From: Nanobdellati archaeon
GTDB lineage: Archaea > Nanobdellota > Nanobdellia > Woesearchaeales > JAADFO01
Assembly: GCA_013152815.1 (NCBI GenBank)
Contig: JAADFO010000005.1
Coordinates: forward strand, 1 to 35,583
Direction of reading: 5' to 3'
Length of the DNA: 35,583 bases
Shown: in pieces, positions 22,763 through 32,200 of the stretch
Position numbering within the stretch: the stretch's first letter is position 1
Layout of the letters: every line of letters starts with the position of its first letter
Position numbers and translations under genes: made by a program
Notes under the pieces: model-generated
The model's database searches: none
Told to the model about the DNA's origin: nothing
Seen by the model: only the letters and a program-made list of their open reading frames with translations

Positions 22763-23152
22763 CTATGGTTCTTCCTGGTCTCCCTGGTCATCCGCTCCCA
22801 GGCAGGATTCCAGCCATGACCGGTATGTCCTGTCCATCTCTTCTATCCTGACCGACTCTATGAGCGGGGTGGTGTAGCTGTGCAGCCTCTTTATGGCTGC
22901 TGCTATCCTGTCGTACTGTGCGGAGATGCTCTTGAGGATGAGCATGACCTCATCCTCGTCTTCCACCTTGCCCTCCCAGCGGTAGAGGCTTCTGATGGGC
23001 AGCAGGTTGGCGCAGCCGATGAGCCTATGGTCGAGGAGCGTCCTTGCCATGCGCTCTGCTTCCTGCTCGTCCTTGCAGGTCGTGATGATCATCACCGGCG
23101 TGTCCTTCTTCCTGTTCCCTTGTCCTGCGTCTCTTTCTATCGTGTCCTTCAT
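22763..23152 (-). CDS. cutA: CutA1 divalent-cation tolerance-type protein
   Basis: A 129-residue CutA1-like protein: MIITTCKDEQEAERMARTLL, RLIGCANLLPIRSLYRWEGK, DEVMLILKS, and LHSYTTPLIESV with YRSWLE near the end, the family's ferredoxin-like trimer. CutA1 has been linked to metal tolerance in bacteria, but its true role is unsettled. The first 20 residues (RDAGQGNRKKDTP) go beyond the usual start, so translation may begin at the internal ATG at 23092 (MIITTC). The upstream ATG overlaps the glycerate kinase stop by ATGA, which favours coupled translation of the pair and hence the longer form. Confidence 0.9.
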   Translation of the reverse strand: MKDTIERDAGQGNRKKDTPVMIITTCKDEQEAERMARTLLDHRLIGCANLLPIRSLYRWEGKVEDEDEVMLILKSISAQYDRIAAAIKRLHSYTTPLIESVRIEEMDRTYRSWLESCLGADDQGDQEEP

Positions 23153-24351
23153 TGGCGATCACCGACGAAGACGGTCTTTCCCTTCAGGGGAGCGATGCCG
23201 TCCTTCTTGGAGATGCTCAGGAGCTGGCTGAGCAGCCGTTCCAGCAGGGCAGGGGTCTCCTCCTTCACCCGGGCAGGGTCGAAGGGTGTATCAGGATGGT
23301 GAAGATACCCGATGCAGCTGATCCCTTTCTCGAACAGTCTCTCATAGCCTTCTCCTATGGTTCCTGCGATGGCGATGACCGGTTTTCCTCCTGCTGACTT
23401 TCCGAGGCCAGCGATGGCCTTGCCCATGGCCGACTGTCCATCGATCCTGCCTTCGCCGGTCAGGATAAGGTCTGCCTGCCCTATCTTCTCCTGCAGGTGG
23501 ATAAGTTTTGCGACCACGCCGAATCCTGGCTCGACCGTCGCATGGCAAAGGGCGAGCAGTCCGAAACCGACCCCTCCTGCAGCTCCTGCTCCTGGAACAT
23601 TCCTGTACTCTTCTTGGCAGTGTCGCTCCACGATGGTCGCGCAGTGTTCCAGCCAGCGCTCTAGGCGGTGCAGTGTCTCTTCATCCCCTCCTTTCTGCGG
23701 GCCATAGATGGCTGTCGCGCCGTTCTGGCCAAGAAGCGGATTGTCAACATCGCTCGCGATGATGATCTTTCTTCCCTCCAGTAGCCTGTCCGATGTCGTC
23801 GTATCGATGCTTCTCACTCTGGGAAGGTCTTCTGCAGCGAGGAAGCCGCCGTCGGGCGGCATGATGTCTTTCCCATCATCGTCCAGGAACCGCACTCCTA
23901 ACGCTTGAGCCATGCCTATGCCGCAATCATTGGTGGCAGAACCGCCGACACCGACATAGATCCTTTCCAGGCCCAGGTCTATTGCCGCCTTGATGAGCTG
24001 GCCAAGGCCGTAGGAGGTGGCTTCCCTGAGGTTGCGCTCGTTCTCTTCGGTGAGCGCAAGTCCAGAGGAGAGGGCCATCTCGACAAGACCGCTGGTCGCG
24101 TCAAGTCTGAGGAAGTGGGATGCGATCACCTTGCGATAGGGGCCGATGACCTTGCAGGGGATGAGTTCTCCGTCTGCTCCCTGATGGACCGCTTCAATGG
24201 TCGAATCCCCCCCGTCTGCGATGGGGCTGATCATGCAGGTTGTCTCAGGAAGGACATTCCTGACCGACGATGCCATGAGCTGTCCGATCTCTCCGGCAGA
24301 GAAGGTCTCCTTGAAAGCGTTCGGAGCGATGAGGATGTGACGAAGTTCCAT
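23149..24351 (-). CDS. Glycerate 2-kinase (GarK/GlxK family)
   Basis: A 400-residue glycerate kinase of the PF02595 family: HILIAPNAFKETFSA at the start, ISPIADGGDSTIEA, VGVGGSATNDCGIGMAQALG, ASDVDNPLLG, GAAGGVGFGLLA and LILTGEGRIDGQSAMGKA. Members phosphorylate D-glycerate, usually to 2-phosphoglycerate, feeding glycolysis. The ORF track starts at 24408; ATG at 24351 is preferred because it begins MELRHILIAPN as in relatives and a TATA box lies 25 nt upstream. This class is mostly bacterial, whereas many archaea use the unrelated MOFRL-type kinase, so bacterial origin by transfer is possible. It is translated with cutA. Confidence 0.9.
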   Translation of the reverse strand: MELRHILIAPNAFKETFSAGEIGQLMASSVRNVLPETTCMISPIADGGDSTIEAVHQGADGELIPCKVIGPYRKVIASHFLRLDATSGLVEMALSSGLALTEENERNLREATSYGLGQLIKAAIDLGLERIYVGVGGSATNDCGIGMAQALGVRFLDDDGKDIMPPDGGFLAAEDLPRVRSIDTTTSDRLLEGRKIIIASDVDNPLLGQNGATAIYGPQKGGDEETLHRLERWLEHCATIVERHCQEEYRNVPGAGAAGGVGFGLLALCHATVEPGFGVVAKLIHLQEKIGQADLILTGEGRIDGQSAMGKAIAGLGKSAGGKPVIAIAGTIGEGYERLFEKGISCIGYLHHPDTPFDPARVKEETPALLERLLSQLLSISKKDGIAPLKGKTVFVGDRQ

Positions 24352-24371
24352 GCTGTTACAGGAAACCACAG

Positions 24372-24380
24372 GATATATAT
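24372..24380 (-). promoter_or_regulatory. TATA box of glycerate kinase/cutA
   Basis: ATATATATC on the minus strand, centred 25 nt before the ATG at 24351. It lies in a 95-nt divergent promoter region shared with NOP5. Confidence 0.6.
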
Positions 24381-24389
24381 GCTTTTCTT

Positions 24390-24413
24390 CAGCCATGAGT
24401 TCAGCCATGAGTA
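24390..24413. repeat. 12-bp near-perfect tandem duplication
   Basis: CAGCCATGAGTT is followed at once by CAGCCATGAGTA. It lies between the two divergent TATA boxes, directly upstream of the NOP5 one. Confidence 0.85.
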
Positions 24414-24414
24414 A

Positions 24415-24423
24415 CTTTAAATA
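24415..24423 (+). promoter_or_regulatory. TATA box of NOP5/fibrillarin
   Basis: CTTTAAATA centred 28 nt before the ATG at 24447. It supports that start over 24426, which the ORF track uses. Confidence 0.6.
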
Positions 24424-24446
24424 GGATGTGGGCCCTCGAAGGTGCT

Positions 24447-25541
24447 ATGACAACCATACAGTACCAGAACTGTCTCGGTACCTTCATCTTCACGAAGGAC
24501 CTCAAGCTCATCAAGCATGATGCGGAAGGAAGGGACCTTGCTTCAGAGTATGGCGCTGTCCCTCCTGATAAGACGCTCATCCCCCCGATCCTTGAATTCT
24601 TCAGGGATCCTCAGTGGCTTCGTGCCTTCCACGCCAAAGGCATCGCTCTTGCCAAGGCATCTATCCTCGCCGATTTCTCACGCGACCAGCTCATCATCAC
24701 GACCATCGCCTACCTCGATGACCTCAGCAAGGTCTCCAACATGCTCACCAAACGGCTTCGCGACGCCTACTATGAGGTCTTTCCTGAACCGGCCATGCGC
24801 ATCCGGGACAACGGGAAGTTCGTCGAACTGGTCGCGACCAAGTCCCCTGCAGAACTGCGGGACGATCTCAGGCTTTCGAAGGACGAGGTGATGGAGGCTC
24901 CGCTGAGGAAAGGAGATTGGGAACGGCTCCACGGGCTCGCCGTCCGGGTCCACGGCCTCTACGCAGAGAAAGAGGCGAGCGAACGCTACCTTGATGCGCT
25001 CATGACCGAGCTCTGTCCGAACATGCTCGCCTTGACCGGTTCCACGATAGGTGCGAGATTGCTCCAGCTTGCGGGTTCCCTGAAGAAGCTCTCGATCATG
25101 CCTGCGACGACTGTCCAGGTTCTTGGTGCCGAGACCGCCATGTTCCGGCACATGCGGAACAAGCGCTACCTTCCGCCGAAATACGGAATCCTCCATGAGC
25201 ATCCTGCCTTCGCATCGACGCCCAGATACATCCATGGCAAGATCGCCCGTGCCCTGGCCGACAGGATAGCCATCGCCGCTAAGGTGGATTACTTCAAAGG
25301 GAAGCCTGTCGGAGAAGAGCTGAAAGAGCAGTTCGAGAAGAGGCTGGCCATGATCATCCGCCAGAAGAGAGCGCGGCCGATGCCTGTTCGCTCGTCTGCT
25401 GAGGCAGGCAGGAAAGACGACAGGGATGGCCGTCCCCGAAGACAACACCATCCTTCCCAGAATCCTCCCCGGACGTCCCAGAAGGAGAAGGGGCAGCGGT
25501 GGAAGCCCTCGCGTCAGATGAAGCCCAGGAGGTACCGATGA
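24447..25541 (+). CDS. nop5: NOP5/NOP56 core protein of box C/D sRNPs
   Basis: A 364-residue NOP5 (Nop56/58-like) protein. The N-terminal third is the fibrillarin-binding domain, a coiled-coil middle follows, and the NOP domain is clear: GARLLQLAGSLKKLSIMPAT, TVQVLGAETAMFRHMRN and PPKYGILHEHP. It bridges fibrillarin and the L7Ae-bound guide RNA in the archaeal 2'-O-methylation complex. The last about 40 residues are basic and disordered (KDDRDGRPRRQHHPSQ), like the KKE/D tails of relatives. Its stop overlaps the fibrillarin start (ATGATG), so the two partners are made from one mRNA. L7Ae is not encoded in the window. Confidence 0.95.
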   Translation: MTTIQYQNCLGTFIFTKDLKLIKHDAEGRDLASEYGAVPPDKTLIPPILEFFRDPQWLRAFHAKGIALAKASILADFSRDQLIITTIAYLDDLSKVSNMLTKRLRDAYYEVFPEPAMRIRDNGKFVELVATKSPAELRDDLRLSKDEVMEAPLRKGDWERLHGLAVRVHGLYAEKEASERYLDALMTELCPNMLALTGSTIGARLLQLAGSLKKLSIMPATTVQVLGAETAMFRHMRNKRYLPPKYGILHEHPAFASTPRYIHGKIARALADRIAIAAKVDYFKGKPVGEELKEQFEKRLAMIIRQKRARPMPVRSSAEAGRKDDRDGRPRRQHHPSQNPPRTSQKEKGQRWKPSRQMKPRRYR

Positions 25542-26200
25542 TGGAGCCGGCGAGGTTCGACAACATCTTCTTCGCAAGGGGAAAGCGTGAGCTCTTCACC
25601 CGTTCCAAAGGGGACGCGCTCTTCGATGAGAAGATTGTCGTCATGGACGGCGTCTCCTGCCGCTCCTGGGACCCGAAACGCAGCAAGTTGGGCGCAGCCA
25701 TCATGAAGGGAGCTTCTCAGATAGGCATAAGGGAAGGGTCCATCGTCCTCTATCTGGGCGCTGCCCACGGCTATACCCCTTCCTTCGTCTCTGACATCAT
25801 CGGAGAGGCAGGGATGGTGTTTGCGCTGGACTTCGCTCCCCGGGTGGTCAAGGACCTCATCCATGTCTGCGAACAGCGGCAGAACATGGTCCCGCTCCTG
25901 GGAGATGCATCGAATCCCCGCTCCTATCTGGACAGGCTCTGTCTCGTCGATGTGGTCTATCAGGACATCGCCCAGCGGCTGCAGACACGTATCTTCCTGG
26001 ACAACTGCAGGCTGTTCCTGAAACCCGACGGCTACGGCCTGTTCGCGGTCAAGGCGCGGTCCATCGACGTGGCCAGGAATCCTGATGCCATCTTCAAGGA
26101 AGTTGCCCTGGAACTTGCGAAAGAACTGGTCATCGTCGACCAGCGAAGGCTTGATCCCTTCGAGAAGGACCACATCATGTTCATCTGCAAGAAGAGATAA
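25538..26200 (+). CDS. flpA: Fibrillarin, rRNA/tRNA 2'-O-methyltransferase
   Basis: A 220-residue fibrillarin-like methyltransferase that uses box C/D guides to methylate ribose 2'-OH. Features: DNIFFARGKRELFTRSKG, SWDPKRSKLGAAIMKG, SAM loop VLYLGAAHGYTPSFVSDIIG, VFALDFAPR, LLGDASNPRSY, VDVVYQDIAQ, LFAVKARSID, and PFEKDHIMFICKK at the end. In motif I, GAAHGYT stands where GAASGTT is common, a mild change. ATG at 25538 overlaps the NOP5 stop; ATG at 25541 follows directly. The gene converges on the giant Cys-rich gene with 36 nt between them. Confidence 0.95.
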   Translation: MMEPARFDNIFFARGKRELFTRSKGDALFDEKIVVMDGVSCRSWDPKRSKLGAAIMKGASQIGIREGSIVLYLGAAHGYTPSFVSDIIGEAGMVFALDFAPRVVKDLIHVCEQRQNMVPLLGDASNPRSYLDRLCLVDVVYQDIAQRLQTRIFLDNCRLFLKPDGYGLFAVKARSIDVARNPDAIFKEVALELAKELVIVDQRRLDPFEKDHIMFICKKR

Positions 26201-26236
26201 GAGCTGAAAGAACAGGTTTTCTTGCCTCGCTGTCGA

Positions 26237-29200
26237 CTACGTGTCGAAGACCATGACCACCATGTTGACGACCTCTCCGTTGAGGAGCACGACCTTTCTC
26301 GTCGTCACGACGTTCTTCGCGTCCACATTGATCCTTGCCCTGATGCCCGGAGCGGTGATGTAGGGCCCTGATTCTCCGCAGCAGGTGATGACATGGGTGC
26401 TGTTGTAGGGGATGGTGAACCCGGGAAGTCGTCCTTCGCACTCGTCCCTGGCCTGTTCGTTGTAGTAATAGCAGCCGAACTGGCCGTCGCAGGAAGGTTC
26501 GCAGATGCCGCCGAGGGTGCAGTCGCTCTGGCAGACGCTCCCGGAGACCGCGAGGGTGAAGTTGACGTTCACGGTCGCCAACGATTCCAGGTACTGGTCG
26601 AACACGGTCTTGGGCGTGTAATCGGTGGAGGATGCCACCAGGTCATAGGTGATCTTTGACTTGGCGAAGGAGCCGTACCAGCCGGTCCCGTCGGTATAGG
26701 TGTCTGTCGTCCTGTAGCCGATGAACTCGACCTTGGCTCCTGCTATGGGCGTTCCCATGCTGTCGAAGACATAGCCTGTGAAGTAGCCGTCGCAGTCCGG
26801 GTCGTCTGCGTCGATGAGCAGGTCCCCGTCATCGTCGATGCCGTTGAAGCAGTTTTCCACCGTCTCGTTCCAGGCGTCGCAGTATTCGGTGATGCTGTCA
26901 TCGTCGGCGTTGCCGTGGTATCCCTGGATATAGCAGACTCCCTGGTCGACGCAGTCGTCGGGACGGGTGCAGTAGGCGATGTCAGAGGTGTTGGTCTGGC
27001 AGGCATAGAACTGGCCGTTGTCGTAGGAGTCGTCCCACTCGGTCGCAGAGATGTTGACCGTCTCTCCGTCGTGGGTGTAGCAGTCATCGCATACTTCTGG
27101 CGACGCTCCATCGTCAGGCGGTCCGCTGTCTTCATGCATGTAACAGTCGGGGTCATCGTTGTCGATGAGATGGTCTCCGTCATCGTCCTGCTGGTTGTTG
27201 CAGATCTCCTGTTCCTGGCCTTCCCTGTGCTTGCCGTAGCAGTCCGGGTCCTGCATGTCCTTTGCCCCGTCATTGTCGTCGTCCAATCCGTTGTCGCACT
27301 CGGTCTCCCATTGGTCGCTCTGGTTGGACTCCGTGTCGGTGTGGGGCTCTGCAGCAGGATCGTTCTTGATATCTTCCCATTCGTCGTCGTGGTTGGCGAA
27401 CCAGACATCGTCGGGGATGACCTCGCACTCTTTATAACGCTTGTAGAGGCAGACTTCCTCTCCTGGCTGGCCGCAGACCGATGAGCCGACGCAGGAATCG
27501 GTATTGTCGAGGCAGTCCGAACATTCACATCCTTCTCCCGGGTCGCAGGTGCCGTTGTAATCGCAGAGGAAATGGCTGTCGCAGGTCTCTTTGCAGCTTC
27601 CGTCATCGCAGAGGGTCAGTCCGATGTCGCAGAGGGTCGTGTTGGTGCACTGGCCTCCTCCCGCAGGATCGCAGATGAGACCGTCAAGGCAGGTGTCCGG
27701 CTCTCCGTAGCAGTCAGCGCAGAGGCAGCTCTCTCCTGTGTTGCATGTGCCGTCGTTGTCGCAGGAGGTCTCGTTGGTACACACTGCCAGGCATTGTCCG
27801 TCATCGCAGAGGTGGGTTCCATCTGGGCAGCCTTCATAGCCGCACAGCCCGGTGTCAGAGAGACAGATCTCGCCTGTGTCGCAGTGGTCTGTCTGGTTGA
27901 AGCAGTCTGCGCAGTTGCAGGTCTCTCCGAGGAACCAGTCGCATTTTGAGTTGTTGTTGCATTCCGGCTCGGGGTTGCAGTTCGCCCTGCAGACGCCGTC
28001 CGGGCAGAGATAGGTATCTGCCGGGCATCTTGGATAGGTGCAGTTTCCTGCTCCGTCGGGGTCGCAGATGAGGCCGACGTCGCAGCTGTCGTGCCAGCCG
28101 TAGCAGTCTGAGCATTCGCAGTTCTCTCCTGGTTCGCAGCTGTTGTCATTGTCGCAGAGCGGCTCGCCGCAGGGAGGTGTCTTGCAGACATTGCCAGGAC
28201 AGAGGGTTGTCCCTTCCGGGCAGCCGATGAGTTCGCATTTCTCGGTGTCTGCATCGCAGAGGTGTCCTGCTGCGCAGGTGTCCTGCTTGCCGTAGCAGTC
28301 TGAGCATTCGCAGTTCTCTCCCGGGTCGCAGACCGCATCGTTGTTGCAGAGTCCGCAGGAGCTTGAGCTGAAACAGTCTGAGCATTCGCAGTTCTCGTTG
28401 GCATCACAGGTACTGTCATAGTTGCAGGTGCCGCAGGAGGTGAAGCAGTCGTCGCAGGCACAGGTCTCCCCTGCGTCGCAGACGCTGTCATAGTTGCATC
28501 CTGGTGCTGGCTTCACGCAGTCAGAGCCGTTGAACAGTTCTCCGTCGCCGCAGCCGGGCCAGAACATGACCGAACCGGTGGGCGTGGTGAAGTAGAGGGC
28601 CTCTGCGCCTGCATCTCCTGGATAGCCGTCCTTGTAGAGTCCTGCATAGGTCGCGTCGGCGGTCTCGCCGAGGCAGTCTGAGGAGATGTCAGGGACTGTC
28701 CATGCCTGGCAGTTGCCTGGTGCAGAGCAGGTCCCGTAGATGCCGGACATCTCGTTGTTGTTATGGGTGATGGCGCATTTCGCGCTTGCAGCGTCCACCT
28801 GCACATAGGCGGTCGCAGGGCAGTTCCCATGATAGACGGCGTTGATGGAGACCGTATCCCCTTTCCTGCATCCGTCGGGTCCGCAGTTGGGGCTGATGCT
28901 GACCGAGTCAAGATAACAGCAGGGCGTGTTGTCCCAGCCGGATGCTGTGCAGACCGATTGGGCGCAGTTCTGGTTGTAGTCGATGGTGGCGTTGACATAG
29001 CCTCCTGCTGAGCAGCTCTCGCCGTAGTAGCAGGCGCCGTCCATTCCATTGTTGTAGCCGTCGTCGAAGCAGGAATCGGTCCCGGTCGCGCAGGAGGTCG
29101 TCTGTTGGTATGTGCAGGAGGCAGCCTCAGAGCTGGCATCGCATCCTGCGTTGCACACGCCTCCGGTGGCGGTGAAGTCGTTCTCTGTGAGACAGGTCTG

Positions 29201-32200
29201 GCCGCATTCTCCGCTTGTGCACTGCTGGTTGCACGTCCCCTGCAGGACGCAGAAGGTTGTGCCTGTTGAGTATAATCCTCCTTCGCAGGTCGGGCACCAG
29301 TCGCATCCGGTGCTTGCGCCGCAGCTGGGTTCGTCCTGGAATGCCATGCATTCAGGGCAGAGGGTGTTGTCCCAGCCAGAGGTGGTGCAGATGGCAGCAT
29401 CGCATTTTCGGTCGGTGTCGACCGAGCCAGCGACATAACCTGATGAGGAACAGGACTCGCCGAAGTAGCAGTTGTCGCCCTCTGCATAGGGGTTGTCGAA
29501 GCAGCTGGGGCTTCCCTGGGCGCTGCAGTCGACTGAATTCTGGTACTGGCAGTTGTTCCCTGCATCACAGCTTGAGACGCAGGACGTTCCTTCCACCTTC
29601 CAGTCTGACGGATTCTCGCAGGTGGCGCCGCAGGATTGGTCGGTGCATTGGTAGAGGCTGCTGCACGTCCCCTTTGCTGTGCACCGGTCAGGGCCCTGCG
29701 AATAGCTGTTGTTGACATCGCAGGATGTGCACCATTCGCAGTTGTTGTCTGCTCCGCAGGTTCCTGCATCGCCATAGGAGTCGCATCCGTTGCTGCAGGC
29801 TCCGTTGTCCCATCCCATGTTGGTGCAGATGGATGCGCTGCATTGCTTTGCTGTCGTGTCTCTGACGCAGTTCTGCTGGCTCCAGCCGGTCGTGGTGCAG
29901 CTGACATCGCAGCTGTACCAGCAGTCCTGGCCGCTCTCGTAGAAGGTCTCTGGCCGGGGTGTCGATTCAGAGGCAGGGGACAGTCCTGTCTGGCTGCAGC
30001 TCTCGCCGTAGTAGCAGGAGTCCACGCCGACGATGGCGCCGTTGTCGTAGCAGCTTGAGGTGCCGGCAGCACAGCTCTCGTTGGTGGCGAACTGGCAGGT
30101 GGGATCGCAGTTGGCGAGGCACGACCCACCGTTCTCGATATAGGACAGGGAACTGTCGCACTCGGCCAGGCACTCGCCGGCGACACATTGGTAATTGCAG
30201 TTTCCGGCAGCTACGCACCTGTTCAGGCCGCCGGAATACCTGTTGTTGGAGCAGGCCTGGCACCAGTCGCACTGGTTGTCGCCTTCACAGGTGGAAGAGC
30301 TGCTGTATACTGAGCAGGCGCAGTCCTGGTTGTCCCATCCTGAGCTGGTGCAGACCGAAGAACCACACTGCTTGCTGAAGTCGGTGCTGCATCCGCTCTC
30401 GGTCCAGCCAGCGGAAGTGCACTGGACGTTGCAGCCGTAGTAGCAGGCGTTGCCCTCGTCATGGTATGCCCTGGGCCTGGACGCGTTCGCGGTGGGCGGC
30501 GTGTACCCTGCAGCGGTGCAGTCCTCGCCGGTGTAGCAGATGTTCGCGACCTCCACCCCGTCATCATGACAGCTTGCGGTGCCCTGGGAACAGGAGACCG
30601 TGCCGAGATACTCGCAGATGCCGCCGTCGCAGTTGGACTGGCAGACCCCTCCGGTGTCGTCGAAGTCGCTCGCCTGGTCGCAGCTCGCGCCGCAGGCAGG
30701 GGTGGAACAGGTTGCTGCGGCGCAGGATCCTGCGTTGACGCAGGATGAGACATCGCCTGAATATTTGTGGTTGGCGTCGCACTGTTCGCACCATTCGCAG
30801 TTCGTGTCGGTGCCGCAGGAATAGGAGTTGGTGTAGCTGGTGCAGACAGGGCAGGAGGAGGCGTCCCAGCCGGTGGAGGTGCAGGTCGCGGTGGGGCAGG
30901 GCTTGACCGAGGCGTCCTGGGATGAGGGTGCGTGATAGCCGGTGGCGTCGCAGCTCTCTCCGAAGTAGCAGACATCATTGACCGTATCTTCATAGCCGTC
31001 GTCGAAGCAGTCGCCGCTTCCCTGGGAGCAGCTTGCTGTTTGGGTGTAGGAGCAGCTGGTGGTGTCATCGCAGCTCCAGCTGCAGGTGTCGGCAGGGCTT
31101 CCTGCAATGACATCGAAGCCTCCTGGCGTGTCACAGGTGGCGCCGCAGTTGCCAGCGACGCAGCTGTAGCAGTTGCCGGCGAGGACGCAGCTGTTGGGGG
31201 TGGCTGACTGGCGGTTGCCGCTGACCTCGCAGTTCTGGCACCAGTCGCACAGGCTGTCATTCTCGCAGGTTAGCTCGTCTCCATGGGGTGCGCAGGGGTT
31301 GGAAGGGTCGATGCAATTGCCGTTGCCATCACATTGACAGTCTGAGCCGCTGCAGCCGGTGGAGCCGAAGCAGGACTCGTCGGTCTGTCCGGACGGGACG
31401 TTCTCAAGTCCGCAGTTTCCGTCGCAGGTGGGTTCCTGGCAGACAGGATCGTTGCAGGGTGTCAGGTCGACCTGCGCGCAGTAGCCGCTGTTGCAGACAT
31501 AGCATTCTGAACATGCTGCGCCTTCATTCGCCGTCTGGTAGGACCAGCCATCGGCAGTGTCGCAGCTCGGCCCGGAACGGCAGGTATCGTCGTAGAAGGA
31601 ATTCGCAGGTGGTGGCGCGTCACAGGCGCTGTTGCAGCAGTTGCCTGACCCTGCGCAGGTGGCGCCGTCTCCGCAGGACGCGGTATCCTGGCAGTCGACG
31701 AGGTTGTTGGCGTTGTCGTCTATCTCGTTGGTGCAGATCTCTCCGCAGAACGATGAGCAGTCCGGGTCGGTGCAGTCGGCGTTCCCGTCGCAGTCGTTGT
31801 CATAGCCGTCCTGGCATCGTGCCTGGGTGTTCTCAGCGACCGATGATTGGGTGGTGGATACCTGATGGCCTCCGTCATAGATGCAGTAATAGGGTGTGCC
31901 TTCGATGGAGAAGCTTCCGCCGCAGCCGTTGTTCGTCACATAGAAGTTGTCGCTGGTCAGGGTGTCGCAGGTCTTGGTGTCGACCTGGCAGCAGTCCTGT
32001 CCTGAGCAGCTGCTGGAACAGGTGGATGCGGTCGGCTCTGATTCGCTGATGGTCGGGCCGGTCGTGTCATCATAGCTGTCGCAGGCTATCCTGGTCGCCG
32101 GGGTGTATCCCGTTGCCTGGCAGTCCTCGTTGATCAGGCAGTCCGAGCCCGAGAGATAGCCGTCGTCGAAGCAGGAGCTGCTCGTCCCGTCGGCGGTGCA

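Noticed and set aside
26200-26240. Terminator hairpin between fibrillarin and the giant gene
   Set aside because: Only 36 nt, with no clear stem or T-run on either strand.
28513-30186. 557-aa minus-strand ORF, and other long frames within 26.2-35.2 kb
   Set aside because: They are out-of-frame shadows of the Cys-rich repeat gene; the Ala/Thr/Pro/Arg-rich translations reflect its skewed codons.
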